Source of the DNA: Bacteroidaceae bacterium
GTDB lineage: Bacteria > Bacteroidota > Bacteroidia > Bacteroidales > Bacteroidaceae
Length of the DNA: 64,000 nucleotides
Reading direction: 5' to 3'
Assembly (NCBI GenBank): GCA_017522915.1
Contig: JAFWXX010000005.1
Location: 83,992-147,991 of the forward strand
Positions 34,443-42,756 of the stretch are shown in pieces (the first letter of the stretch is position 1; each line of letters starts with the position of its first letter). The notes under the pieces were generated by a model that saw nothing but the letters and a program-made list of their open reading frames with translations, did no database searches and was not told the DNA's origin. The position numbers and the translations under genes are program-made.

Positions 34443-36716
34443 TTATTCAAAGAACTTCTTTCCGCCTCGGAGGAGATTGCGGGCTTCGCTCAAGAGTTCA
34501 TGGCTCTCTTGTATAAGGTTCAGATAGACGAAATCTACACGCAGGCTTCCGCCGCTCTGATGCAGACGAAGTGTCTGTTTCTTACGCAACCCGGCAAGAG
34601 AATGCTTGAGTTCCTTTGCTCTTACGGACACAGCCTCGGCTTTGCTGTAGTCACCTGTCGATATTACGGTATCCATTTCAACAAGGACATTATAGACATC
34701 ACGGCAATAAGGAGAGAATTCCTCGACACAAGCAGACGACAACGGGCTGAAGCTATGCTCTGCATGCTCCTTCATTGGCTCTGCAATACGTGAAAGAGTG
34801 TTAAGCATCTGCTGCGAGCTGTTTGTGCACAAATAATACCATGTGCTTCTTTCATAAGCGAGCTGTGGGTCGATACGTTGCATGCCCCTCGTTTCGAGGC
34901 GACGATTCTTCTTGAGCTGTGCCTTCTCCTCTATTATCATTGTCATCGAAGTACGAAGAGGACGAAGGCTATCCTTTGCAAAAGCCTCGAACAACAACTT
35001 ATACGTAGAGGCACTGAAAGAAAGCGAGTGAGAAAGAGTCTCGGCCGAACGTGACTTGAGCGCGTCCCACACCTCGTCAGCATTGTTGCTGTTCAGCAGC
35101 AGTGTCATATTCTTGTCCTCTTTCTCTGCATCGGCCTTCTTGTTGTATTTGACCATGCTGCGGTAGAGCAGATAGACCACAAGTGCTATCATGACAAACA
35201 TCATGACAAGGCCGCCAAAGTACATGACACATGCCACAAGAGCTGCCAGGATGAAAGCAGCTCCGGCTGTTATGAACCATCCTCCGACTACCGAGACCAC
35301 ACCGGTGACACGATATACCGCACTCTCCCTGCCCCACGCACGGTCGGCAAGAGATGTACCCATAGCAACCATGAATGTAACGTATGTTGTAGAAAGCGGC
35401 AACTTAAGCGAGGTTCCAAGCGCAATGAGCAGACCTCCAAGCACAAGATTGACCGAAGCACGTACAAGGTCGAATGCAACGTCTTCACGTTCCTCAAGAG
35501 GAGTAAAGCGGCTGTTTATCCATGTCTTAAGTCCTCTTGGTGTCTTTCGGGCAACCGCTGTAACCATTTTGGTACATATACGCACAAGGTTACGTGAGAA
35601 AGATGACGAACCGAACATCTCATTCTCGCTGTTCTGCTGACTCGAAAGGTCTATTGAGGTCTTCAAGACCTTTCTCGCCTTCTTGCTTGTCCATAGAGCC
35701 AGAAGCATCACAAATCCAGTAGCAAACAGGAAGAACGCAGGTGTCTTCGCAGCACCCGCCAACGATGACATACCGAGGGCATCGGGAGATATTCCGGCAT
35801 TCTCAGGAGAGATGAATGTAATGAAAGAATCAAAACCGGCAAGAGTGACTCCAATGAAGTTGACAAGATCGTTGCCTGCAAAGGCTAAGGCCAGAGAGAA
35901 TGTTCCTATAAGCACTACGACCTTAAGCACATTAACCTTGCACCAGTGAAGCAACTGCATCAGAAGAGTAAAGATGAGAAGACAGCCAAACAGTATAAGC
36001 ACTGTATTCTCGTTCACATACTCCTTAACAGAATCCGAAACGAATGTAGTTCCCTTAAGACCTTTTATAAGCATGAAATATACAATGGACGTAACCGCAA
36101 TACCTCCGAAGATGCCGATTTTTGAACCAAGGTTCCTTTTATAATGGAACGTAAAGATTATACGTGATATCCATTGTACCAGAAGACCGAAGACAAACGC
36201 GACAGCGACCGACAGGAATATCGATATAATCATTACCAAAGCTTTGTCGGTATTGAGCAGCCCTACCATGCTTATATCGGCATCTCCTCCCAGAATCTTT
36301 ATCAGGGCCACAATAAATGCCGCACCGAGAAGTTCAAAGACCATAGAGACTGTAGTAGAGGTCGGCAAGCCGAGAGAGTTGAAGAGATCGAGCAGAAAGA
36401 CATCACTCACCATTACGGCCAGGAAAATAACCATAACCTCACTGAAGACAAACTCTGCAGGATTGAATATTCCGCTACGAGCCACCTCCATCATTCCGTT
36501 GCTGAAAGCAGCTCCTATAAAGACTCCGGCCGATGCCACAAGCATGACATGCTTCAGTTTGGCAGCCTTACATCCCACTGCTGAGCCGAGGAAATTGACA
36601 GCATCGTTGCTGACACCTACCCAAAGGTCAATTACAGCAAGTACAAAAAGAAACACTACAATGAGCAGATATGCTATCTGTACACCGCTCATTCCAAGAA
36701 GAAAGGAAAAATCCAT
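34443..36716 (-). CDS. PiT-family inorganic phosphate transporter with PhoU-like C-terminal domain (upstream copy)
   Basis: 757 residues. Motifs are nearly the same as in the downstream copy: VGVSNDAVNFLGSAVG, LGLPTSTTVSMVFELLGAAF, LAFAGNDLVNFIGVTLAGF and LPLSTTYVTFMVAMGTSLADRAWG. It has the same PhoU-like C-terminal domain with LAYERSTWYYLCTNSSQQMLNTLSRIAEPMKEHA. A tandem paralog of the gene at 31906-34215. Differences are mostly in the extracytoplasmic loop around residues 305-330, which could alter affinity or cation use. It has its own terminator and its own Pho-box-like array, so the two can be regulated separately or together. Confidence 0.93.
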   Translation of the reverse strand: MDFSFLLGMSGVQIAYLLIVVFLFVLAVIDLWVGVSNDAVNFLGSAVGCKAAKLKHVMLVASAGVFIGAAFSNGMMEVARSGIFNPAEFVFSEVMVIFLAVMVSDVFLLDLFNSLGLPTSTTVSMVFELLGAAFIVALIKILGGDADISMVGLLNTDKALVMIISIFLSVAVAFVFGLLVQWISRIIFTFHYKRNLGSKIGIFGGIAVTSIVYFMLIKGLKGTTFVSDSVKEYVNENTVLILFGCLLIFTLLMQLLHWCKVNVLKVVVLIGTFSLALAFAGNDLVNFIGVTLAGFDSFITFISPENAGISPDALGMSSLAGAAKTPAFFLFATGFVMLLALWTSKKARKVLKTSIDLSSQQNSENEMFGSSSFSRNLVRICTKMVTAVARKTPRGLKTWINSRFTPLEEREDVAFDLVRASVNLVLGGLLIALGTSLKLPLSTTYVTFMVAMGTSLADRAWGRESAVYRVTGVVSVVGGWFITAGAAFILAALVACVMYFGGLVMMFVMIALVVYLLYRSMVKYNKKADAEKEDKNMTLLLNSNNADEVWDALKSRSAETLSHSLSFSASTYKLLFEAFAKDSLRPLRTSMTMIIEEKAQLKKNRRLETRGMQRIDPQLAYERSTWYYLCTNSSQQMLNTLSRIAEPMKEHAEHSFSPLSSACVEEFSPYCRDVYNVLVEMDTVISTGDYSKAEAVSVRAKELKHSLAGLRKKQTLRLHQSGGSLRVDFVYLNLIQESHELLSEARNLLRGGKKFFE

Positions 36717-36789
36717 AAAAATCAGTTCTGAATTAATTTGATTGCCAAAGTAAACCTTCTATTCACGTTGCAAAGTTCATTCATATGGA

Positions 36790-36849
36790 TTACATCATAA
36801 TTACATCGGGATTAAAATACAGTTACACGAATATTACAAAAATATTACC
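36790..36849 (-). promoter_or_regulatory. Pho-box-like array upstream of the upstream PiT gene
   Basis: Six units at exact 11-bp steps: 36790 TTACA, 36801 TTACA, 36812 TTAAA, 36823 TTACA, 36834 TTACA, 36845 TTACC. On the coding strand they read TGTAA-type. The first unit is 74 bp upstream of the ATG at 36716, and the last overlaps the terminator of the porin gene. No consensus -7 box is seen, as expected if an activator bound here is needed. Confidence 0.82.
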
Positions 36850-36887
36850 GCCTGCCGGGGGAACGTTCCTGCTCGGCATGCGGTAAT
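36844..36887 (-). terminator. Terminator of the DcaP-like porin gene
   Basis: 14-bp stem with one mismatch (36844-36857 with 36874-36887). The 16-nt loop has its own GGAACGTTCC palindrome. A TATTTTT tract follows on the minus strand. It lies 46 bp beyond the porin stop and overlaps the outermost Pho-box unit. Confidence 0.8.
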
Positions 36888-36932
36888 GCAAGTAACTTTC
36901 GAAATAGATTCGGACAGCGTATATACTGTTTT

Positions 36933-38216
36933 CTAGAAGTCGTATCTGGCCGAAAGGTTTATTCGGTTTGCATTGTATGTCTCGGAGTCGAAATCGGTAC
37001 GCCAGCCATGAAGATACTCAATGCCAAGCTGCATATTCCTTGTTATATTATAGAACATGTTTGCAGCAAGATACTGTCCCTTGCGGTATGCTTCGGGGTG
37101 AGCCTCCTTATATCCGGAACGCGAACTGAGGTATGTTTGGCTGAATGTTGCAGACGCAAAAAGCTTGTCGGTAAAATTGTACTGCGCTCCGACATACCAT
37201 GCAGTAGTTCTCAGGAACATCGCCTTTCCCGGAGACTGAGGGTCGGGAACCATATCGACACCCACATTCGAAACATTGTTTATCAATGAACCGATACCTT
37301 CGCCTATTGTGAACTGGCCTTTGAGTTGCAACTTGCCTATTGTGCCGAGCATACTGGCCTGTGCGCCCCATCCCATTTTGTCGCTATCGTGATTGGTAAT
37401 CTTGTCGGTATATGAGATATCACGCAATATAGCACCCAGACGTATATGATTTCCGGGCATGCCCATGAAGTTGTACTGGACAAAGATTGGCACGTGCGGC
37501 ATTCGCTGAGCGCCGAGTGAAATGTTTTCGTTCTCGGTTGCATTCACATCGGGAGCCTCAAGCGCAATACCCATAGAAAGGCCGAAATCGAAAGCGTACC
37601 TGAACTGCACCTGTGTAGAACGGTAGAAAGTCATACCGCAAGGCCCGCCATAATCTATTGTAACCGGCACGGCTGCAATGTCCATGAACGAACCTACCGT
37701 ATAACCTATTGTAATATATTTTGTCTTCATGTATGCATTCTGCAGCTTAAGCCCCATGCCGTCACCGCGCCAATCGGCCGATGTGAAAAGTTCAAAATCG
37801 CCCAACAGGCTGCTCCGGCCCACAAGTTTCATAAAGATAGTGGAGTTTGTCATATCCATACGGTACTGGCTCGATGGAGCTCCGCCACGCTGTATTGCCG
37901 ACGGCAGGAAATCGACATTATCGACTGCCTTCGCAAAATCGTACTCGATTTTCGTCTGCAGGTAACCGCCTATTCCAAGGCCCCATTTCCCCTCCTGATC
38001 TACAAGTACAAAGCGCGGAGCACGCGGGTCATGATGATACAAGCTTTGAGTGTTCTGGAAGATCTCAACGACATCGGGAGCTTCGTTGATTGTCTCGCTG
38101 ATACATATCATGGGAGCTCGCTCGTTTGACAAATCAACCCATTTTTGCGCCAATGCAGGCATTGCCGGTGACAAAAGAAACACGGGCAACAGTAATGTTT
38201 TAAAAATTCTGTTCAT
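36933..38216 (-). CDS. DcaP-like trimeric outer-membrane porin
   Basis: 427 residues with a signal peptide (MNRIFKTLLLPVFLLSPAMPALAQ) and a short N-terminal helical or coiled segment. A 16-strand-type barrel follows, with GGYLQTKIEYDFAKAVDNVDFLPSAI, YRMDMTNSTIFMKLVGRSSLLGDFELFTSADWRGDG, LQNAYMKTKYITIGYTVGSFMD, PVTIDYGGPCG and the closing strand NRINLSARYDF. These match the DcaP porins, which take up small anionic solutes such as dicarboxylates. Its place next to phosphate transporters makes an anion such as phosphate or an organophosphate a reasonable cargo, but I see no Pho-type array in front of it. Confidence 0.8.
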   Translation of the reverse strand: MNRIFKTLLLPVFLLSPAMPALAQKWVDLSNERAPMICISETINEAPDVVEIFQNTQSLYHHDPRAPRFVLVDQEGKWGLGIGGYLQTKIEYDFAKAVDNVDFLPSAIQRGGAPSSQYRMDMTNSTIFMKLVGRSSLLGDFELFTSADWRGDGMGLKLQNAYMKTKYITIGYTVGSFMDIAAVPVTIDYGGPCGMTFYRSTQVQFRYAFDFGLSMGIALEAPDVNATENENISLGAQRMPHVPIFVQYNFMGMPGNHIRLGAILRDISYTDKITNHDSDKMGWGAQASMLGTIGKLQLKGQFTIGEGIGSLINNVSNVGVDMVPDPQSPGKAMFLRTTAWYVGAQYNFTDKLFASATFSQTYLSSRSGYKEAHPEAYRKGQYLAANMFYNITRNMQLGIEYLHGWRTDFDSETYNANRINLSARYDF

Positions 38217-38427
38217 GATTTATAACATTTTGATGAATACAGAGAATAAAACATGCCCGACAAAATATTGTTTAGCTACTGCGGGAATAAAATCCATGCA
38301 ATCTTTACACAAATGCATGCTTTTTGTAATTTTTAATAAAAAATAGCACCATATTGTTAAGATTTTTTATTTTCTTTGCATAGCATTTACTAAAACACAT
38401 TCTACTATTATCATTCACAGAAAACAG

Positions 38428-39342
38428 ATGAAAGAAAACAGCACCTCGGAAAACAAGAAAGTCGAGCACTTCAAATATCTTCAGGTATCGCCACGCGACA
38501 AGTCATGGGGCCTTGCTGTAACGACAGCCGGATTCCAGCATGTACATCCAGGAGAGACATATCCTCTATCGTCGCATCCGGACGGCTACAACTTTCCCGA
38601 AAACAAGCGCAGGACACTCAATGAATACCAGCTTGTGTATATAACAAGAGGTTCAGGATATTTCGAAAGCGCATCATGCTCCAGAACAAAGATAGAAGCC
38701 GGAATGATGTTCATGCTCTTCCCCGGTGAATGGCATACTTTTGCACCGGACCCCTCAACGGGTTGGGATGACCATTGGGTAGGTTTCAACGGGTCGTTCA
38801 TCGACAGCAAGATAGAAGCGGGATTCCTCACATTCAAGAATTGCGTATTCAAGGTAGGTGTAGATGAACGCATTATAAATACGTACCATGAGATATTCGA
38901 CATTATTGCCGACGAGAAGAAAGGATTCCAGCAGATTGTTTCAAGCCTCACAATCTCCCTCCTGGGCCGTGTATATTACAAGGACCAGAACCACTCGTTG
39001 GGTGACAGCTATATAATGAGGATAATCAACCAGGCCAAAGTTATAATGAAAGAGGACATGGTCGGGAACAGGTCACTTGAAGAGATTGCGGCATCGCTCA
39101 ACATCAGTTATTCGCTGTTCCGCCGCGAATTCAAGAACAAGTGCGGAATATCTCCCGGACAGTACAGGCAGGAGCTGAAGCTGGCAAGAGCCAAGGAACT
39201 GCTCTACTCCACAAACCTCAGCATTGCAGAGATATCCGCCAAGCTCCACTTTGAGTGCCTTGGACAATTCTCGACATTCTTCAAGAAGAAGACAGGCGTT
39301 CCTCCGCTCGAATTCCGCAAGAGAGGTACAAAGAACAACTGA
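38428..39342 (+). CDS. AraC-family transcriptional regulator
   Basis: 304 residues. The N-terminal cupin-like sensor domain (about 20-160: YPLSSHPDGYNF, YQLVYITRGSGYF, MMFMLFPGEWHTFAPDPSTGWDDHWVGFNG) resembles the AraC arabinose-binding type found in sugar regulators. The C-terminal double helix-turn-helix domain (about 200-300) has SLEEIAASLNISYSLFRREFKNKCGISPGQYRQELKLARAKELL and the second helix-turn-helix SIAEISAKLHFECLGQFSTFFKKKTGVPPLEFRK. It probably responds to a sugar. Target unknown; the nearest glycan genes are over 6 kb away. Confidence 0.93.
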   Translation: MKENSTSENKKVEHFKYLQVSPRDKSWGLAVTTAGFQHVHPGETYPLSSHPDGYNFPENKRRTLNEYQLVYITRGSGYFESASCSRTKIEAGMMFMLFPGEWHTFAPDPSTGWDDHWVGFNGSFIDSKIEAGFLTFKNCVFKVGVDERIINTYHEIFDIIADEKKGFQQIVSSLTISLLGRVYYKDQNHSLGDSYIMRIINQAKVIMKEDMVGNRSLEEIAASLNISYSLFRREFKNKCGISPGQYRQELKLARAKELLYSTNLSIAEISAKLHFECLGQFSTFFKKKTGVPPLEFRKRGTKNN

Positions 39343-39428
39343 AAAGGAGACTGGAATACATAAAGACAAATTGCTTCAAAGTGTATCCTTAAGTTAACAA
39401 TAACTAAAAAAACAGATATTTTTTGCTT

Positions 39429-39462
39429 ATTCGGGCTGCAATGACCAAATTGCAGCCCGAAT
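39429..39462. terminator. Hairpin between the AraC and SIMPL genes
   Basis: Perfect 14-bp stem (39429-39442 with 39449-39462) and a 6-nt loop. The flanking T-tract is weak, so it may be a terminator or a regulator site; the SIMPL ATG is 26 bp downstream. Confidence 0.65.
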
Positions 39463-39487
39463 TGTTATACACATAAAGAGAAGAAAC

Positions 39488-40204
39488 ATGAAGAAGATTG
39501 GAACATTGGCAATGACAATCATTGCAGCTCTACTATTGGCATTGCCGGCAGAAAGCATGGCACAGGCTTTGAATGAACCTTATATAGATATAAGCTCAAA
39601 TGCCAAGCGAGAGGTGACTCCCGATGAGATATTCCTGCGCATAACCATACGCGAAAGCGACTACAAGGGCAAGAAGAGCCTCGAAGAGATGCAGGAAGCC
39701 ATGATAGGAGCACTCAAGATAAACCGCATAGACATCTCGGAGTGCCTTAGCCTCAACTATATGGGAAGCGATGTCAGCTACAAGCTATTCTCCAAGAGCA
39801 TCAAACCTAAGACAGAAGCTACATACACGCTAAAGCTCAACGATGTGGCAACCATGCAGAGAGTTATAGCATCTCTTGAGGAGAGGCAGATTTCGAACAT
39901 CGACCTTGCAAGAGTGAGATACACCAAAGAGAAAGAGCTCAAGACAGAACTGGCAGTGGAAGCCATGCAACAGGCACAGGCCGAGGCAAGAGTGTTTGCC
40001 GGTGCCATAGGCCAGGAGATAGGCAAGGCTCTCAGCATCAGCTCATGGATGAACGGTGGTGAAGTACAGCCCAGGCTCTATAAGTCGAGAGCAAACATGG
40101 TTGTAGTAGAGGAAGATGCAGCTATTGAAGAGAGTGTCCCCTCGTTCGGCATAAGCAAGATTACATATAACCTTAATGTAAATGTCAGGTTCCAACTGAA
40201 ATAA
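39488..40204 (+). CDS. SIMPL-domain (DUF541) periplasmic protein
   Basis: 238 residues with a signal peptide (MTIIAALLLALPAESMAQ). The SIMPL domain shows IDISSNAKREVTPDEIFLRITIRES, KGKKSLEEMQEAMIGALK, LNYMGSDVSYKLFSKSIKPKTEATYTLKL, AVEAMQQAQAEARVFAGAIGQEIGKALSIS and a closing ISKITYNLNVNVRFQLK. SIMPL proteins are oligomeric periplasmic or membrane-associated proteins of uncertain role, sometimes linked to oxidative stress. A strong terminator follows at 40225-40265. Confidence 0.88.
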   Translation: MKKIGTLAMTIIAALLLALPAESMAQALNEPYIDISSNAKREVTPDEIFLRITIRESDYKGKKSLEEMQEAMIGALKINRIDISECLSLNYMGSDVSYKLFSKSIKPKTEATYTLKLNDVATMQRVIASLEERQISNIDLARVRYTKEKELKTELAVEAMQQAQAEARVFAGAIGQEIGKALSISSWMNGGEVQPRLYKSRANMVVVEEDAAIEESVPSFGISKITYNLNVNVRFQLK

Positions 40205-40224
40205 TAAGAATATAAACAATATGC

Positions 40225-40265
40225 AAAAGTGTGGTGTTTCTATTGAAAGAGATCACACTTTTTTA
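40225..40265 (+). terminator. Terminator after the SIMPL gene, lying just upstream of doxX
   Basis: 9-bp outer stem AAAAGTGTG/CACACTTTT with an inner TTTC/GAAA pair, followed by TTTTTTATTT. It lies in an open frame that extends doxX upstream to 40221; its presence argues that doxX starts at 40284. Readthrough would allow partial co-transcription with the SIMPL gene. Confidence 0.85.
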
Positions 40266-40283
40266 TTTAAACAGCTTCTTGAT

Positions 40284-40712
40284 ATGGATGTAAAGAGATT
40301 TCTATTCCAGGGGCGGCCATCGGACATGACCTCGTCGCTTATCATTCTGGCAGCACGCATAGCCTTCGGTCTCATGCTTCTTAACCACGGCATAGACAAA
40401 TGGCTTGCCATGGAAACAGCATCACTTAACTTCCCCGACCCATTGGGAATAGGCAGCATGCTGTCGTTCTCGCTGGCAATCTTTGCAGAAGTATTCTGCT
40501 CTGTAGGATTCATCTTCGGAGCACTCTACCGTCTATGCCTCATACCGATGATAATAACAATGGCTGTAGCAACATTTATCGTCCATGCCGACGACCCGTT
40601 CGCCACGAAAGAACTTGCACTAATATACCTTGTGATATTCTCACTTATGTTCTTCACCGGCCCCGGCCGCTTCTCGATCGATGCTTTGGTGCAGAATATC
40701 TTCAGGAAATGA
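40284..40712 (+). CDS. DoxX family membrane protein
   Basis: 142 residues with four predicted membrane helices: SLIILAARIAFGLMLLNHGIDKW, MLSFSLAIFAEVFCSVGFIFGALYRL, LIPMIITMAVATFIVHADDP and ELALIYLVIFSLMFFTGPGRFSID. DoxX proteins are quinone- or redox-linked small membrane proteins whose exact role is debated. The ATG at 40284 is used because upstream starts fall in the SIMPL terminator. No separate promoter is evident in the 18 bp between that terminator and the ATG, so expression may depend on readthrough. Confidence 0.85.
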   Translation: MDVKRFLFQGRPSDMTSSLIILAARIAFGLMLLNHGIDKWLAMETASLNFPDPLGIGSMLSFSLAIFAEVFCSVGFIFGALYRLCLIPMIITMAVATFIVHADDPFATKELALIYLVIFSLMFFTGPGRFSIDALVQNIFRK

Positions 40713-40780
40713 GAAAGAGGCGTCTTGCCAGCAAGGCATGATTGAGAGCCCCGTTCTATACAAACTCCGATTAAATAAAA

Positions 40781-40804
40781 AGACGAGGCCATATAGCCCC
40801 GCCT
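40781..40804 (-). terminator. Minus-strand terminator for the ATPase transcript
   Basis: 9-bp stem (40781-40789 with 40796-40804) that is complete only on the minus strand, where two G-U wobbles replace A-C mismatches of the plus strand, followed by a U-rich tract. This makes the terminator one-directional and implies the ATPase mRNA runs through repeat copy 1. Confidence 0.78.
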
Positions 40805-40872
40805 TGAATGTTTTCACAACGGAATAATCCTTATTGTGATTGTCATACGCAGAAAGCTCTTCGATGTTTTCG

Positions 40873-40987
40873 ATATTTCAAAGATGTTCAAATACGAGTG
40901 AAAAGCAAAGCTTGATTTGGCTTTTTGCAACGAGCCAAGAACATCTTCGCCAAAGGCAAAGATACTAAATTGAAAGCAAATCACAAC
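40873..40987. repeat. 115-bp direct repeat, copy 1
   Basis: Matches 42791-42905 at 114 of 115 bases; the one difference is G versus A in cgaGcc/cgaAcc. Contains a 9-bp inverted repeat AAGATGTTC...GAACATCTT and a CAAAGATA element that on the minus strand reads as the promoter box TATCTTTG. Confidence 0.95.
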
Positions 40988-41051
40988 AACGCGACTAAAT
41001 CACTACGCACAATCCTTGATGTTTTGCTAATGTATAATACTTTTGAATATG

Positions 41052-42440
41052 CTATTTTTCAATTCCTTGCTTTACCTCCTCCATCTTGGCTATAGCATAC
41101 ATTGGACAAATACGAACATGTCTTACTTCGCCATTGGCTTCATTATCTATATAATGAAACTTTCCAAAATTCTCCATTGAGCATCTAATAGCATAATGAA
41201 GTTTTCTATCACGCATAAACGACCATAGACTCTTCATTCCGCCTTGTTTGTCAGCTTTAACTTCAACAGGAACAACCACCTGCAAATAACTGGATATGTA
41301 ATCTACCTCTGCTTGAGAATTTTTTGCATGTCTTATCCAATAGTATAGATCGTGGCGGATATTCGGACTCATATGATGTAACATCTCAAGCCCTACTACC
41401 AATTCTGCCATCGGCCCCTTATTAACCAAATCAGCTGCGCTTGCAGTCAGAATCTGTGTAGTAAGTTCTGATATATCGCCTAAAGACATATTCAACAAGC
41501 GAAGCAATAGCCCTGGATCAAGTAGTAGCATCTTTTGATATGACTCGTCCCTTTCGCTTCCTAATGGCAAACCGTTAGCATCCGTGTGTGTTACAGGATG
41601 TAAAATGCCAGCAAGAGTAAGTAATTCTACAGCCTTTTGCACTTCTACCGTCTTATACCCTGGACCCACCTTTGAATATACGAACTTTTTAGTAGCTTGA
41701 ACTGCTGCACTTCGTAGTGTCTGGCGCAGTAATACAGGATCTACATTTTTCTTGTACTTTGGGAAATCATCTTCATATGTAACAACAATGTCATCTTGAA
41801 CTTCTTGACATCTTACATAATCTTGATACTCAACCCAAGTCTTGACAGCTTCAGGCATTCCTCCGACAAGCATGTATGTACGGAGAAGTTCTACCAACTT
41901 ATCATGCAAAGGTTCTGGTAGAGGATTATCTATTGAAGCTTGATTGCGAGCCTCAATAAGTAGTTGTTGACCATTTGCTTCAAGAAATTCATCAAAGGTC
42001 ATAGGATACATGAACATTGAGTGTATTCTTCCTACTCCGAAAGTAGGAAGTTCTTTTAATGCAAACTCAAGGAGAGAACCGGCAGCAATGACATGGAGTT
42101 CCGGCATATCCTCTTTGAAAAAGCGTAAAGCCATAATAGCCTGAGGACACTCCTGAATTTCATCAAGGAATAGAAGTGTTTGACCTGGCTTAATAGATGT
42201 TCCATGCATTGCGGATATTTGTGGTACAATACGCTTAACATCCAAGTCATATTTGAATAGAGCCTTGTATTTAGGCTGCTTTTCAAAGTTTATCTCAACA
42301 AAAGTATCAAACTTTTTAGATAGCTCTTGAACAGCAGTAGATTTTCCCACCTGTCTGGCACCTCTAAGCAACAATGGTTTGTGGACATCTCTTGATGCCC
42401 ACTCCAAAAGATATTTGTCGATAATTCTTTTGCAATACAT
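41052..42440 (-). CDS. ATP-binding protein (AAA_14 / DUF4143 type)
   Basis: 462 residues. The N-terminal P-loop ATPase domain has LLLRGARQVGKSTAVQELSKKF (Walker A), LLFLDEIQECPQAI (Walker B) and HVIAAGSLLEFAL (sensor). A DUF4143 domain follows (LVGGMPEAVKTWVEY, DFPKYKKNVDPVLLRQTLRSAAVQ, ASAADLVNKGPMAELVVGLEM, YYWIRHAKNSQAEVDYISSYLQVVVPVEVKADKQGGMKSL, the last a nuclease-like EVDY...PVEVK motif). The family is widespread in Bacteroidetes with no settled role and often moves between genomes. The ATG at 42440 is used because a promoter lies at 42468-42499. It sits between two nearly identical 115-bp repeats. Confidence 0.88.
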   Translation of the reverse strand: MYCKRIIDKYLLEWASRDVHKPLLLRGARQVGKSTAVQELSKKFDTFVEINFEKQPKYKALFKYDLDVKRIVPQISAMHGTSIKPGQTLLFLDEIQECPQAIMALRFFKEDMPELHVIAAGSLLEFALKELPTFGVGRIHSMFMYPMTFDEFLEANGQQLLIEARNQASIDNPLPEPLHDKLVELLRTYMLVGGMPEAVKTWVEYQDYVRCQEVQDDIVVTYEDDFPKYKKNVDPVLLRQTLRSAAVQATKKFVYSKVGPGYKTVEVQKAVELLTLAGILHPVTHTDANGLPLGSERDESYQKMLLLDPGLLLRLLNMSLGDISELTTQILTASAADLVNKGPMAELVVGLEMLHHMSPNIRHDLYYWIRHAKNSQAEVDYISSYLQVVVPVEVKADKQGGMKSLWSFMRDRKLHYAIRCSMENFGKFHYIDNEANGEVRHVRICPMYAIAKMEEVKQGIEK

Positions 42441-42467
42441 ATTAAAAATACGCTTTGTTTCTGTCTG

Positions 42468-42499
42468 CAAAAATAGCAAATCAAAATTATCCAAACAAA
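42468..42499 (-). promoter_or_regulatory. Promoter of the ATPase gene
   Basis: The minus strand has TTTG (42499-42496) and TATTTTTG (42475-42468) with 20 bp between them. It lies about 28 bp before the ATG at 42440 and settles that start against longer ones. Confidence 0.72.
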
Positions 42500-42613
42500 T
42501 AAACCGCCATTTTTTACAAAAATCCAAAGAAATAAATTTCAATATTTTGCAAAAATCCAAAGAAATATGTAGCAGCTTTTGACTATCCCTATCCCTGACT
42601 ATCCTTAGAAAAG

Positions 42614-42726
42614 GTTGACACTTTTTAGAGCGGTTAACTAATAGAGTTTACATTACAACTGAAACGGTTTACATCAGTCTCTTTGGTGAACTGTTTTAGT
42701 TTACACCTAACCTGATTCAGTTTACA
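42614..42726. repeat. Phased array of GTT(T/G)ACA sites, possible IS21-type element end
   Basis: Sites at 42614 (GTTGACA), 42646, 42667, 42699 and 42720 (GTTTACA). Spacings alternate 32, 21, 32, 21 bp, making an imperfect 53-bp tandem repeat. GGTTAACT (42632) and GGTGAACT (42685) repeat at the same 53-bp step. Multiple-repeat ends of this kind are known in IS21-family elements; no transposase is nearby. Confidence 0.6.
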
Positions 42727-42756
42727 GCGTCGTTTTTCATTTGATTGAGATGTGCA

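Larger units (their letters stand above)
40713..41051. other. Gene-free segment between doxX and the DUF4143-type ATPase gene
   Basis: No convincing gene. It holds a minus-strand terminator (40781-40804) and copy 1 of a 115-bp direct repeat (40873-40987). The remaining bases look like unique intergenic sequence. Confidence 0.7.

Noticed and set aside
31906..36716. One of the two PiT copies being a pseudogene
   Set aside because: Both frames are intact over their full length and keep both PiT signature motifs and the C-terminal domain.
42441..42560. 40-residue N-terminal extension of the ATPase starting at 42560
   Set aside because: The region holds the promoter boxes (42468-42499) and AT-rich repeats; the extension lacks similarity to AAA_14/DUF4143 proteins, which begin near the MYCKRIIDKYL segment.
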